Shown here: piece by piece, positions 1 through 10,879 of the stretch
Layout of the letters: each line of letters opens with the position of its first letter
How positions within the stretch are numbered: the stretch's first letter is position 1
Origin: Lycorma delicatula
Lineage: Eukaryota; Arthropoda; Insecta; Hemiptera; Fulgoridae
Reading direction: 5' to 3'
DNA: 64,000 bases
Assembly (NCBI RefSeq): GCF_047948215.1
Contig: NC_134465.1
Coordinates: 48,453,946 to 48,517,945, forward strand
Position numbers and translations under genes: made by a program
Notes under the pieces: generated by a model
Database searches by the model: none
Seen by the model: only the letters and a program-made list of their open reading frames with translations
What the model was told of the DNA's origin: nothing

Positions 1-756
1 TTTCATATTTAATGTATTTAATTCAGCATTATTTTATGTGTTTCTTATTTGAATAATTAATACAAACTTTATTTACATCTATTTTTTATCTTAAACTTTG
101 TTTTTATATAATTTTTTGTATATATGTGATTTATATACCAATGAACATAAAATATTTATTTGTTTATATATGAAATTATTTCTAGTAATATGTAATAATA
201 TAACTATGTCATTAGTACCTTAAAGTAAAACTTTCAAGTACTATATACTATCTAAAACCTCCACTTGCATGGCCGAGATGATATGAAGGAGAGTTTGAGT
301 GTTAACAGTAAGCTAATCTTTGTTTTATGTCTGAACCTTTTACATTTTATAAAAAAAAAAAGTATTGCTTTTTATTTTTGTTATATTTTTTATAAATCCT
401 GGTATGTTTTTCTTTATTACTTTGGGAAAATGTATGTGTTCTTTTTTCTATATTTTATGATTACTTTTATTAATAATTTCTACTGCAAAGTGTTTAACGC
501 TCTCCCAAACTGGTAACTCATGACTACTAAGAGGATTTCACCTTTTATACACCACTGCGTAGGAGAAGAATTATGTGGAACATTAAAGTATGTAAGTATG
601 CAAATAAAGGATTGAATAAAAAAAATTATTCTGCTCCTTGAGTAAAGTTTTGAGATATGGGATTCTGGTGACCGTTTCTTCCCTTTCACTTGTAACCAAT
701 TGTAACTAAAATTGCTGACAATGACACGTTAAGAAGTCATCGTTCAATTTTTTTTT
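1..756. other. AT-rich sequence, no gene seen
   Basis: Very AT-rich, with poly-A/T runs and no convincing coding or repeat structure on either strand. Short open frames here are T-rich low-complexity artefacts. Confidence 0.5.
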
Positions 757-1023
757 TTAAATTGGTTTATCCAGTCCGAAGATATTAGGCAAAACAACTG
801 ACAAAAAAAAAATCAAACTTGTTATTCTCCAGCCACGAATAAGTTGTCCAAATATATAACCAAAGTGAGTTATCATAAGAATATGATTTTTAATCCATTT
901 TGAATCTGTAATATTTTTCTCACACCTCTTTTTACATCCTTTATGAGAGATCGAATAAGACCAAAATCCATCAGAAAGTATCTTAGATAAGCAGCAAAAC
1001 ATTATTTGAAAAGATTTGCCCAA
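757..1023 (-). CDS. Unrecognised open frame, possible membrane-protein exon
   Basis: An 88-codon stop-free stretch on the minus strand whose composition is more protein-like than its surroundings. The N-terminal part has charged residues (KGCKKRCEKN, SKWIKNH). Two hydrophobic stretches follow, about residues 46-60 (HILMITHFGYIFGQL) and 66-82 (ITSLIFFLSVVLPNIFGL), which could be a membrane hairpin. It starts at a TTG, not ATG, so if real it is an internal exon. A possible AG acceptor precedes it but is weak, and a stop follows quickly upstream. I do not recognise the family. It could also be part of a transposon or chance. Confidence 0.25.
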   Translation of the reverse strand: MGKSFQIMFCCLSKILSDGFWSYSISHKGCKKRCEKNITDSKWIKNHILMITHFGYIFGQLIRGWRITSLIFFLSVVLPNIFGLDKPI

Positions 1024-3152
1024 CTTTTAGATATGGGACTGATGAGATCCATATCATCAGTCTATTGACTTATTGTGACCAAAATTAAGTGCGATCAATG
1101 GCTCCATATACAGAAATCATTGTGTCAAATTTCATCCAAATCAGACCTTCCAGTCTAGATTTATCAAGCAGAATAAGTGTTCATTGATTTGTTAAAAAAG
1201 TAATTAAGTAATTTCAGTATGTGGAGTAGCTATTTAAATAAAACAGTTTTTTAAAATTTCCAAATAAATTATTATTTATTGATCATTACAGGTTACAGAA
1301 TAAGATACAATTCATAATTACTAAAGTATAATACATAATTACAAACCGAACCCGTACAGATGCTTAAGCATCTGTACGCGCCTCGAAAAACCTAACAGCA
1401 AATATATAATAAATTTTACTTTCAATTACTTATCTTACTAAACTTAATAACAATAATAATTTACCCATTACATTTTTTTAAAACTAATTTTTCTCATTTA
1501 CAAGGAAGTACTTTAATTGCAAATTTAAGCTGAAAAACTAGAATCTTTTCAATTTTGACATGGGAGAGATCATTTTCACTTGTTAAACACTTTTAATGTA
1601 AAAGGAACAAATTTAAGTGAAAAATTTGATGAAAAAATGGCCATGTTGTAATGTTTCAGCGTAATCCAGAACAAAGATCGTTGTGATAAGTAACAATTAA
1701 AGTATTCAGGGTTTATAGAAACCTAAAAAATAAATTAAATTATAAAAGAAAGTAGTAGTATTTACGATAACAAAAGTACAGAAACCTTTGATGGTAAAAA
1801 GTAAAAGGATTAATCATTTTCTTCTTTAATGGATATACCTCCAACGGGGGCTCTCAATATGTTACAGGAATTTTTACAGGTTACCATTATTTAATACCAA
1901 AAGTTTGAAAGTGAAATATCAAAACATTACGAAAAGTGGCTGCAAATGTTAAGAAATATGTACAAACCTGCATCGGGATTACAGGAAATTATTTTGAACA
2001 TTTACTGTAGAGTTATTAAAAGTAATGTTAATATTGTTGTATAAGTATTTTATTAACATTAATATTTTTGTAATAAATTAGTCAACAAACAAAGGTGTTG
2101 TGTCCTTTTTGAAACACCTGTTATTTGCATTTAAACATGAAACTACAAAAAGTAATAAACTAAATGTGTTCATCAACTAAATTAAGTATTGTGTTACTAA
2201 TTTTATATTTTCGTATTTAAATTCTACCAAATACAAGTTAATTTATTTTAAGTAATCAATTATAAAAAAATTATTAATTTTTTTAAAAGAAATTTACACC
2301 TAAAAATGCAGAAATTGTAATCAAATTTACAGATTTGGATAATATTTCATAGTTAATGGATACACCAGTGAAATTTATTCAAAAAACATAAAAATTTATT
2401 TTATTTGTTAAAATGTTTTTTTTTTTTTTCATTTTCGTTGTCAGAACATTTTTACCATTGTTTTGTTGTTTACAGTGTGAATTGTTAGTATATATTTTAT
2501 GACAGTAAAATTTCTAAATTTAGTATTTATATCAAAATTAAACAATATAAGTTCTTACATTTTAATTAACCTTATATTTTATTATCTGTATGTATTTATG
2601 TGTATTTTAATTTTGTGGTTTATACAATAAAGTGAAACATTTTACATGTGATTTTTGACTTTTAAATTATTTATCGATTTTCATTTTCCAGTCAATCACA
2701 CTTGTCCTCTCAGTCGGGATTATTTTTCAGGTTTCATTTCCAGTTTTTTTTTTTTTAAATCAGAATTATTGTCAGAAGAGGAAGAATAGCTGTGTCAAAC
2801 TCACTTTTTTAAAGATTTGGATGTTCTATGTCATTTGAGAATCTTATTTTAGAAAATATTGTTATAAAACTAAAATTTAATTTTCTAAGAAAATAATTCA
2901 TCATTTTGTAGTTATTAGTTTTTTGTTATTATGTGCAATATTTGATCGTAATTCCACTTATTCACCCACATAGGAATTCTTCAGTCTTTTGTTCCATATA
3001 ATTGAAAACATAATTTATTCTTAAGACTATAGACTGTACTATAATCAGAGCCTTGGCGCAATAAAGTAAGTAAAGTACAGGTATTAAGTTGTTATATAGT
3101 ACAGTCATTAAACATACAGTACCGTTTTGTATGTGTTTTTAAATTCAGTGGT
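1024..3152. other. Intergenic/intronic AT-rich sequence
   Basis: No gene recognised. It contains a 26-bp perfect palindrome at 1353-1378 (listed separately) and several poly-T runs (about 2416-2430, 2740-2757). Confidence 0.5.
1353..1378. repeat. 26-bp perfect palindrome with GCTTAAGC core
   Basis: Arms read CGTACAGATGCTT and its exact reverse complement with no loop. The flanks (CGAACC, CGCCTCG) are GC-richer than the surrounding sequence. It shares the 12-base core ATGCTTAAGCAT with the palindrome at 57285-57306. Function unknown. Confidence 0.9.
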
Positions 3153-3170
3153 CTGTCTTCGTTATTTCTA

Positions 3171-3458
3171 CTACATTTCATTACGTTTGTTTTGTTCTTG
3201 TTTATTTTCATGTTGTAGTTCTTCATCCATGCCGTTCATTGTTTCTTCTAAATCCTTTATACACTCTTCTAGAATTACTATATCATCAGAAAATCCTAGC
3301 ATCTTTATCTTTTCACCTTGTACTGTTACTCCGGATCTAAATTGTTCTTTAATATCATTAACTGCTAGTTCTATGTAAAGATTAAAAAATAACGGGGATA
3401 GGGAATATCCTTGTTGAACTCCCTGTCTTATTACAGCTTCTTTGTTATGTTCTTCCAT
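3171..3458 (-). pseudogene. Reverse transcriptase fragment, LINE copy 1
   Basis: Encodes RT motifs: GVQQGYSLSPLFFNLYIE (palm motif before the catalytic box), then FSDDIVIL, the catalytic box with Ser in place of the usual Ala/Val next to the two Asp. It ends in a Lys/Glu-rich coiled segment. The frame is open for 95 codons only. Neighbouring RT segments lie in other frames at 3925-4266. Confidence 0.88.
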
Positions 3459-3924
3459 TATTACTGATACTGTTTAGTTCCTGTAAATGTTAGCAATCCG
3501 TTCTTCTATCTCTGTATTTGAACCCTAATTTTTTTTAAATGCTGAACATGTTATTTCAATCTACGTTATCGGATGGATGCCTTTTCTAGGTTATAAATGC
3601 CAAGTATGTTTGTTTGTTTTTCTTTAATTTTCTTTCTACTATTAATATGATCCCTAAAATTGCTTCCCTTGTCCATATACTTTTCCTGAATCCAAATTGC
3701 TCTTCTCCTAACACTTCTTCCACTCTCCTCTCAATTCTTCTGTGCAGAATTCTAGTTAAGATTTTTTATGCATGGCTAGTTAAGCTAGTTGTTGTGTATT
3801 CTTCACATTTATCTGCTCCTGCTTTCTTTGGTATCATGACTATAACACTCTTTTTGAATTCTGACGAAACTTACCATTTTTATAAATATTACACACCAGT
3901 TTGTATAATCTATCATTCGCTTCC

Positions 3925-4266
3925 TCACTTGCACTGCGCAGTGATTCTACTAGGTATTCCATCTATTCCAGGAGCCTTTCTGCCATTCAAATCTTTTAAT
4001 GCTCTCTTAAATTCAGATCTCAGTATTGTTTCTCCCATTTCATCCTCCTCAACTTCTTCTTCCTCTATAACACCATTTTCTAATTCATTTCCTCCATATA
4101 ACTCTTCAATATATTCCACCCATCTATCGACTTTACCTTTCGTATTATATATCGGTGTACCATCTTTGTTTAACACATTACTAGATTTAAATTTATGTAC
4201 CCCAAAATTTTTCTTGACTTTCCTGTATGCTCCATCTATTTTACCAATGTTCATTTCTCTTTCCAA
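3925..4266 (-). pseudogene. RT N-terminal segment, LINE copy 1
   Basis: Contains the linker and start of the RT domain. KDLNGRKAPGIDGIPSRI is the standard non-LTR RT motif (K-A-P-G-x-D-G-I). The upstream residues (VDRWVEYIEELYGG) are typical of the linker between endonuclease and RT. It is separated from 3171-3458 by a degraded, frameshifted stretch. Confidence 0.87.
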
Positions 4267-4420
4267 TTCTGAACACTTTTCTTTAATCCACTGTTTTTGC
4301 TAGTTTTCACTTCCTGTTTATAGTATTTCTTAATTGTAGATAGTTCCTTTTACTTTCTTCATCACTAGCATTCTTATATATTCTATGTTCATCCATCAGC
4401 TACAATATATCGTCTGAAAT

Positions 4421-5400
4421 CTAAGGTTTTCTACCAATTCTCTTTGTTCTGCCTAAGTTTGCTTCTGCTGATTTAAGAATTTCCTTTTTAACATTCTCCC
4501 ATTCTTCTTCTACATTTTCTACCTTGTCTTTTTTACTCAGACCTCTAGCTATGTCCTTCTCAAAAATCTTCTTTACCTCCTCTTCCTTAAATTCCACTGA
4601 TTCATCTGACAACCTTTCTTCAGGTTTTTAAATCTCAGTCTATATTTCATTATCACCAAATTATGGTCGCTATCAATGTCTACTCCAGGGTAAGTTTTGC
4701 AGTCAACGAGTTGATTTCTAAATCTTTGCTTAACCATGATATAATCTATCTGATACCTTGCAGTAACACCTGACTTTTTTCATGTGTAAATTCTTCTATT
4801 ATGATTTTTAAACTGGGTTGTTGGCAATTACTAAATTATACTTCGTGCAAGACTCTATTAGTCAGTCCCCTCTTTCATTCCTTTTGTCCAACCCGTATTC
4901 ACCCACTATATTTCCTTCCTTGCCTTTTCCAATGCTTGCATTCCAGTCTCCAGTTATTATTAAATTTTCATCTCCTTTTATGTGTTTAATTGCTTTGTCA
5001 ATTTCTTCGTATACACACTACCTCATCATCATCATCATCAGGCGTACTTGATGAGCACCCATATAGATGTTAACAATTGTTGTTGGTTTAGGTTTCCATT
5101 TTATCCTTATTACAATGATTCTATCACTATGCAATTTGAAATACTTTACTCTCTTCCCTATCTTCTTGTTCATTACAAAACCTACTCCTGCCTGCCCATT
5201 ATTTGAAGCTGAGTTAATTATTCTAAAATCACCTGGCCAAAAGTCATTTTCCTCTTTCCACTGAATCTCGCTAATTCCTACTGCATCTACATTTATCCTA
5301 TCAATTTCCCTCTTTAAATTTTCTAATCCACCAATATTTTTTATACTTCTAACTTTCCACGCTCCTACTTGTAGAATGTTATTTTTGTAATTTTCTGGTG
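4421..5400 (-). pseudogene. Endonuclease domain and linker, LINE copy 1
   Basis: Minus-strand frames give EEP-endonuclease fragments. Near 5230-5330 is a GISEIQW-like stretch. Near 5060-5200 is NGQAGVGFV, with an I-x-I-x-K-P strand. Near 4920 is ITGDWNAS-like sequence (GD-N motif). Near 4640-4790 are QIDYIMV and DSDHNLV (terminal Asp-His). Frameshifts separate them, and an in-frame CAT repeat at 5025-5040 lies inside. Residues 4421-4612 are the acidic/basic linker. Inactive. Confidence 0.8.
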
Positions 5401-5818
5401 ACCCCTTCCTTAGTAGTCCCCACCTGGAGATCTGAACAGGGGACTAGTTTACCTTCGGAATATTTTACCAAGGAAATTGCCTCCATCATTGTTATATGAA
5501 AATGCAGACAGCTACATTTTCTTGGAAAAAAAGCAGCTATTGCTTTCCATTGCTTTCAGCTGCGCAGTACTCAGAAGATTGAATGATGTTGATATGGCCT
5601 TTTAAGTCGTCCTGACCTACACCCTTAACAACTACTGAAAGAGCTGCTGCCCTCTTTCAGGAATCATTTCTTATTCTGGGTCTCAACAGATACCCTTCCG
5701 ATATGTTTGCACCTTTGGTCCAGCTACTCTGTATCACTGAACCTCAAGCCCCCTCACCAACGGCAAGGTCTCATGATTCATAGAGGAAAAATTATACAAT
5801 AATGAACATAAATTAATA

Positions 5819-6170
5819 ATGATAATGTATAATAACAATAATCATAAAGTTCACAGTCACATCAACTTTGCTATCAATTACGTTAATAATATATATAGAT
5901 ATATAGAACAGGGAACGGTAGAATCATGGAACAAAATTCTTGTCTACTACATGTATGTATCACTTCCTTTCATCAATTTCTCAAAGCTTATCTACAAAGT
6001 GGATGGCCATGAATCATTCATTGACAAAGATGTTGCAGGCTATGGAAAATTCAATAGAAGAAGGAATATTGTTGATGATTTTTTTACGGTTGTATAAGAT
6101 CACAAGGATTATACCTACCGTAATGTTTTAGTTTATCCACAAGTAGAACAATGGCAGGGACCAAAAGTGA
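5819..6170 (+). other. Unrecognised coding-like fragment
   Basis: A plus-strand frame is open for 92 codons (5819-6097) and, past one stop, remains protein-like (DHKDYTYRNV, PQVEQWQGPKV) to about 6170. Segments such as SKLIYKVDGHESFIDKD and GYGKFNRRRNIVDDFF look like ancient coding sequence, perhaps of a transposon, but I cannot name a family. It lies in the region next to the 6350-6500 WASHC5 exon, on the opposite strand. Confidence 0.25.
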
Positions 6171-6349
6171 ATACAATCCATTCAAAATTACAATGCACGT
6201 AAAAGCTAATGACTTGCATAATAAAACTGGAAAATTAGCACAGGTAATATTCATAACTGTTCACTGAAATGGATATTAATAATTATCTACAGAAAAACTA
6301 TTAAGCAATGTATACAATAAAAACAAATTTTTGCTTTACAACAACTAAC

Positions 6350-6500
6350 CACAATATGAACTAGCAGTATGAAGCATCAACCAACGTAATGTGACATTAC
6401 AGTTACGAATAACGTTAATGATTTTATCAACATGTTCTAATACACTTGATTTTGTGAGACCTCCAGCTTTTAGTTTCTGCTGTGTTATCTTGATACATTG
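6350..6500 (-). CDS. WASHC5: WASHC5 exon (N-terminal/middle region)
   Basis: Next strumpellin exon after 10211-10351, phase 0 in, one base left over. It encodes QQKLKAGGLTKSSVLEHV, DKIINVIRNCNVTLRWLML and HTASSYC. The human counterpart is QFLKEGYLREEMVLDNI then CLRDCNVAIRWLMLHTADS. Acceptor ATTTCAG, donor TGTG/GTTAGT. Frame intact. It is flanked on both sides by copies of the same LINE in the same orientation. No following WASHC5 exon is seen down to position 1. Confidence 0.9.
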
Positions 6501-6734
6501 CTGAAATTGAAATAAAACTAAAATATAACATCATTTAAAACCATAAATTCATGATGTAAAATAAAACAGAAAAATAACAACTAAATCTATACTAATATAC
6601 AAAGAAGAAGAGAATTTTTGTGTTTTTGTTTGTTCAGGATAAATAAAAAAATTACTTTATCAATCGCAACCAAATGTTTACCAATGTTTCTTCGAATAAC
6701 TGAGGGTTTCAGATATATTTCATCTTATCTGATA

Positions 6735-7877
6735 TTTTTTTTTTGTCTTCAGTCATTTGACTGGTTTGATGCAGCTCTCCAAGATTCCCTATCTAGTGCT
6801 AGTCGTTTCATTTCAGTATACCCCCTACATCCTACATCCCTAACAATTTGTTTTACATATTCCAAACGTGAACTGCCTACACAATTTTTTCCTTCTACCT
6901 GTCCTTCCAATATTAAAGCGACTATTCCAGGATGCCTTAGTATGCGGCCTATAAGTCTGTCTCTTCTTTTAACTATATTTTTCCAAATGCTTCTTTCTTC
7001 ATCTATTTGCCGCAATACCTCTTCATTTGTCACTTTATCCACCCATCTGATTTTTAACATTCTCCTATAGCACCGCATTTCAAAAGCTTCTAATCTTTTC
7101 TTCTCAGATACTCCGATTGTCCAAGCTTCACTTCCATATAAAGCGACACTCCAAACATATACTTTCAAAAATCTTTTCCTGACATTTAAATTAATTTTTA
7201 ATGTAAACAAATTGTATTTCTTACTGAAGGCTCGTTTAGCTTGTGCTATTCGGCATTTTATATCGCTCCTGCTTCGTCCATCTTCAGTAATTCTACTTCC
7301 CAAATAACAAAATCCTTCTACCTCCATAATCTTTTCTCCTCCTATTTTTACATTCATTGATCCATCTTTGTTATTTCTAATACATTTCATTACTTTTGTT
7401 TTGTATTTGTTTATTTTCACGCGATAGTTCTTGCGTAGGACTTCATCTATGCCATTCATTGTTTCTTCTAAATCCTTTTTACTCTCGGCTAGAATTACTA
7501 TATCATCAGCAAATCATAGCATCTTTATCTTTTCACCTTGTACTGTTACTCCGAATCTAAATTGTTCTCTCCATCATTGCTATATGAAAATGCAGAGAGC
7601 CACATTTACTTGGAAAAAAAGCAGCTGTAGTTTTCCATTGCTTTCAGCTGCGCAGTACTCAGAGGACTGAGTGATGTTGATACGGCCGTTTAATTCGTCC
7701 TCTCACGCCCCTAACAACTACTGAAAGAGCAGCTGCCCTCTTTCAGGAATCATTCCTTAGTCTGGCTCTCAACAGATACCTCTCCGATATGGTTGCACCT
7801 TCGGTCCAGCTACTCTGTATCACTGAGTACTCAAGCCCCCTCACTAACGGCAAGGTCTCATGATTCATAGAGGAGGT
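6735..7877 (-). mobile_element. LINE copy 2, internally deleted, with poly-A tail
   Basis: Same family and orientation as copy 1. A poly-T run at about 6736-6748 (poly-A on the minus strand) marks the 3' end. The RT C-terminal half runs from 6749 to about 7560. The element then jumps directly into the 5' UTR (7567-7877), skipping the endonuclease and N-terminal RT present in copy 1. The joint lies at a CT microhomology after the sequence encoding EQFRFG. A TGA interrupts the frame just before the catalytic FADDIVIL box. Confidence 0.87.
6749..7459 (-). pseudogene. RT C-terminal domain, LINE copy 2
   Basis: An open 236-codon frame containing the region downstream of the RT catalytic box. It includes VEGFCYLGSRITEDGRSRSD (thumb-proximal motif found in this family), WSVALYGSEAWTIG, LEAFEMRCYRRMLKIRW, and the C-terminal KRRDRLIGRILRHPGI and LDRESWRAASNQS. 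These are hallmarks of the arthropod endonuclease-RT LINE family. The catalytic FADD box is encoded just upstream (about 7485-7515), separated by a stop. This is the longest intact transposon frame in this part of the window. Confidence 0.88.
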
Positions 7878-8018
7878 TATGTGATATATTAAATCTCTAA
7901 ATTCGAAGCTCGGCTGGTAAATTTTGCACATATATGGGTAGCATGGAAATGAAAAAAGATATTGGAATGAAATAAAAAATGAATAAAAGTACAATACCTT
8001 AGCTACAAAAAGCAGTAT

Positions 8019-8300
8019 TTATTTTTCAACAAAATCCTTGTGTACACTGATACACTTTTTCCAACATGTGACAAGTTTTTGCATTCCATCACTGAAAGCT
8101 TCTGGCGGTCTTTCTTGGATCCAAGTGGCCACATCTTCCTTCACCTCATCATTGGTGGTGTAATGATTACCTTTGAGATCCCTCTTGAGATGAGGGAAGA
8201 AGTGGCATGGAGCCAAATTCTGTGAATATGGCAGATGGTGGATGCAGAATAGGCTCAAACTTCAGCTTGCAGAGAGCCATCAGAGAGTTGTCGTGGTACC
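8019..8300 (-). pseudogene. Mariner transposase C-terminal remnant
   Basis: Encodes YSQNLAPCHFFPHLKRDLKG, the mariner YSPDLAPSD motif region. The Asp expected as third catalytic residue is His here. A short HDN motif (second catalytic Asp) is readable at about 8285-8300 in another frame. The tail includes WKKCISVHKDFVEK, typical of the mariner C-terminus. Frameshifted relative to the N-terminal part; inactive. Confidence 0.82.
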
Positions 8301-8350
8301 CATTGTGCATAGATTTTACGGTAACCCAATTGCTCGATAATATGGCCTAC

Positions 8351-8605
8351 TCATTCTTTAGATATGCCTAACTGAATAGTGATGCGTTGCTGGGTGATTT
8401 GCCAGTCACTTAGAAGCAACTCATCTACCTCCTTTCGATGTTTCTTGTCAGTCACAGAAACTGGTTGTCCGCTGCAAGGTGCATCCTCAATTGTTGCTTT
8501 ACCAGCTTCACATTCATGGAATTTCAATGCCCACCTATTCACAGTATTCCTATCAACAGTTTCACTATCGTAAAACTCTGAAAAAACTGTGATGAATACA
8601 CACAC
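8351..8605 (-). pseudogene. Mariner transposase N-terminal HTH region
   Basis: Encodes the paired-like helix-turn-helix part of mariner transposases: VNRWALKFHECEAGKATIED, then GQPVSVTDKKHRKEV, LLSDWQITQQRITIQLGIS. Further on, past a frame break, is LGYRKIYAQWVPR, the conserved sequence that precedes the catalytic domain. The open frame starts well inside the domain, and the true N-terminus is degraded. Confidence 0.85.
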
Positions 8606-8839
8606 TTAACCTGTGATGTCAACACTTAACTGTGTTGACATATTGGCTGCACTCGACTCCATTTTAACTGCTAGTGAAAACAAACAGATAAACAGATAGT
8701 AAACGGTAAACAGATTTCAACCCATTATCGCAGGTTTGTAGAAGGGGAGTTTAGCTATCATGTGCTGCCATACCCAACTCGACAGTACCTTTTGTCTCCG
8801 TGTAGCACGCTAGTGTGCAAAATTTATCAGCTGAGCCTC

Positions 8840-10200
8840 ATATGTATATATAGTAGTAGTAGTAGAGATTTGCTGGTAGAAGCAAAGACTTTAATAAATT
8901 GAATTAATAAACTGTGAACTGTGAGTCTCTCACTGTGTGACCTGGGTTTGACCTGAATGATTCCAATCGATCGAATAATATTACAAAAATAAATTAATTT
9001 TTTGCTAAATAAAATATTACATAAATTAAAAAAAATTCTGTTTAACAATGGGCTTTCCATGGGGACTGCATGAGGCTAGAGTGGTAAGGTATGCAAGCAC
9101 CAAGTATACTGTATTATTAAAAAATCATTTCTCACTTATTACAATTTAAAAAGGATTAAGTCAGTAGCCTGAGGCTAGTTTGACAAATACCATAATACTA
9201 TATCAGTACAATACTGCAATATTACAACTAAGGATTAAGAAGCCTGGTTTTTTTCTAAAAAGTCAGGCCTTTGGGCTTTTTATTTAATACGAAAGAGCCA
9301 GTAAAAAGATCTATATATAGAACTTCCCTTTCTTAAAACAGATTCAATAGGTATCTAGCAAAATAACAGGGAGGAGAGACTAAAAATCCAGAGTGACGGA
9401 TGGTGAAAAAGGGATGATTCACCCACAAAGATCAATGAAACAGACCTAATAATCATACCCAAAAGAATATTTCTGGCCACCTCCAGGCAGTGGAGAACTG
9501 TGTTATTTATTGTAATTCTGGAAGTCAGGTTGTCTTTACCCACTGAGTGTGGCATATTAACGATGAAAGATTTAACATAGATAAATTTTAATAAATGCTG
9601 TAACAAACTGAGTTTCCTCCAAATACTAGACAGCCACCTGACGTGAGTTCAAACCTCCTTAGGGAAAAGTAAAAATCTTGCCCATTCCCAGAATTGTAAG
9701 ATGTGTAGACATATCTATCAAAATGAACTACATAAACCATCCAGCAAGATGCCAATTGCAGGATAATTTCTACCACATTAGATAAATCAGTCAGTATTAG
9801 CAAAACATTTTAGGTATAGATTTATTAGCTGGTCAAAATAATTAAGATGATAAAATTAATATAACTAATAAAAATGGATAAAATCTCTTATTTGAAGAAT
9901 TTATAATGCTAACTTTAACAATGAGGGTAGAAATAAATTAAGGACATGAATTAAATCTCTGTTTAAGATCATTTAACCTTTTATCTGACTTGATTAACCT
10001 TAGTTGTCTTTCAATTAAATGATAAACGATTTCACTAATTATTTTATGGACGATTCCTACATAAATATTTTGTTTAGAGTTCATAACATGCCTTCATAAG
10101 CTCAACTTGTCTTTCAGAGTTTTATCAACCAAGCAGCCAATAAATACTACAGTGTCTATAAATATTTACATTTATGGTTAGTTTAAAAATATCAAAACTA
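8840..10200. other. WASHC5 intron; unclassified repeat-like sequence
   Basis: No gene. It has a (TAG)n microsatellite at 8849-8866. Around 9170-9830 the base composition is less AT-rich, and phrases such as GAGTTCAAACCTCC (near 9645, B-box-like) suggest an old SINE or LINE 3' end, but I cannot classify it. Confidence 0.35.
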
Positions 10201-10210
10201 AGACGGTTAC

Positions 10211-10351
10211 CTCAAATTTTTTACTATGAATATTTGCCTGTTCCAAAACATTTGATGTATGTAAAGTATTAGCAAGAGCCATACGTGCTGCTTTATACGG
10301 TTCCCATGCATCAACAAGATTCACAGTTAATCCCATATAAACACTTATTAC
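10211..10351 (-). CDS. WASHC5: WASHC5 exon (N-terminal/middle region)
   Basis: Strumpellin exon of 141 nt, 47 codons, phase 0 to 0, intact. It encodes [20 protein letters not shown], then [19 protein letters not shown]. The human protein has [20 protein letters not shown] then AAKTALNNTLDLSNVREQA. Acceptor TTAACAG, donor GAG/GTAACC. In the protein this segment lies several hundred residues N-terminal to that of the 36944-37126 exon, yet on the minus strand it lies downstream of the terminal exon at 16128. It is therefore out of order and may belong to a second copy. Confidence 0.93.
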
Positions 10352-10469
10352 CTGTTAAATAACAAATATAATTCATTATAAAATTACGCTTAACAAACAA
10401 AAAAGTTTATAACTGAAAGTAGTTTACTCATAAGCAAAAGTAATTGTTTATGAAGGACAAAATTTCTAT

Positions 10470-10870
10470 AGCATCAATCAAGAGAAGTGATTATAGATGC
10501 CTACTATTGTTATTCTGAGAGGACCAAGGACAGTTCATTAAGCATTTCAGCCGAGACTTATTGTGGACACCCACAGAAATAAATATAATTAACCTAGCTT
10601 TGTCTAATGAGTAACATAACTTCCCAAACAGGGTAGAAATGCCCATTTCTTCTAAAACCAGCTCCCCCAAAGATACGAAGAGCTTTCTTTCAAGAACCTC
10701 ACATTCAACAATTATGTATTTTGTTGTAGTCTCATGACTGATATTACACTTTATATAGGATGTCATCCTTGAGGAGATCCTTAATATATAGATGACTCTG
10801 TAATGGTAATGTCCTGTAAAGAAAAGGAGCTTTCTCCAGCTATCCTTACCAAACAGGGATAAAAGTGTTA
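10470..10870 (-). mobile_element. Jockey/LOA-type LINE C-terminal fragment
   Basis: Minus-strand frame encoding the C-terminal zinc-knuckle-like tail of a non-LTR ORF2. FTGHYHYR is a counterpart of the usual LTGH motif. Then come C-x(4)-ET-x(2)-YIIVECEVLE (Cys..His..Cys type) and LGELVLEEMG. It lies immediately upstream (in transcription) of the 10211-10351 WASHC5 exon. Only about 400 bp survive and no tail or target duplication was located. Confidence 0.62.
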
Positions 10871-10879
10871 GCTATCAAG

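Larger units (their letters stand above)
3153..5790 (-). mobile_element. LINE copy 1 (endonuclease/RT family), 3'-truncated
   Basis: Degenerate non-LTR retrotransposon of the endonuclease-reverse transcriptase (RTE/CR1-like) type, on the minus strand. Its 5' UTR is at 5480-5790, shared with copy 2 at 7567-7877. Next comes an exonuclease-endonuclease-phosphatase domain (about 4640-5390), with DYIMVKQRFRNQ and DIDSDHNLV motifs readable across stops. A linker and reverse transcriptase follow (about 3160-4610). Homology to copy 2 begins abruptly at about 3153, inside the RT region, so the C-terminal ~600 bases and poly-A tail are absent. Several frameshifts and stops; not functional. Confidence 0.88.
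7904..8836 (-). mobile_element. Mariner-like element, internally deleted, with TIRs
   Basis: About 930 bp bounded by imperfect terminal inverted repeats. The left repeat is around 7904-7946 (core CTGGTAAATTTTGCACA), the right around 8794-8836 (core TGTGCAAAATTTATCAG). Inside, on the minus strand, are the N-terminal HTH half and the C-terminal tail of a mariner transposase. Most of the catalytic core is missing. The left end abuts the 5' end of LINE copy 2 with about 25 bp between. Confidence 0.8.

Noticed and set aside
3614..4303. 229-codon plus-strand ORF
   Set aside because: Antisense shadow of the LINE copy 1 RT/linker on the minus strand; Ser/Phe/Leu-rich with no motifs.
5025..5042. CAT/ATC trinucleotide repeat as a His-tract gene
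   Set aside because: Lies antisense inside the LINE endonuclease; the plus-strand His run is an artefact.
6618..7070. 150-codon plus-strand ORF
   Set aside because: Antisense of the LINE copy 2 RT C-terminal domain.
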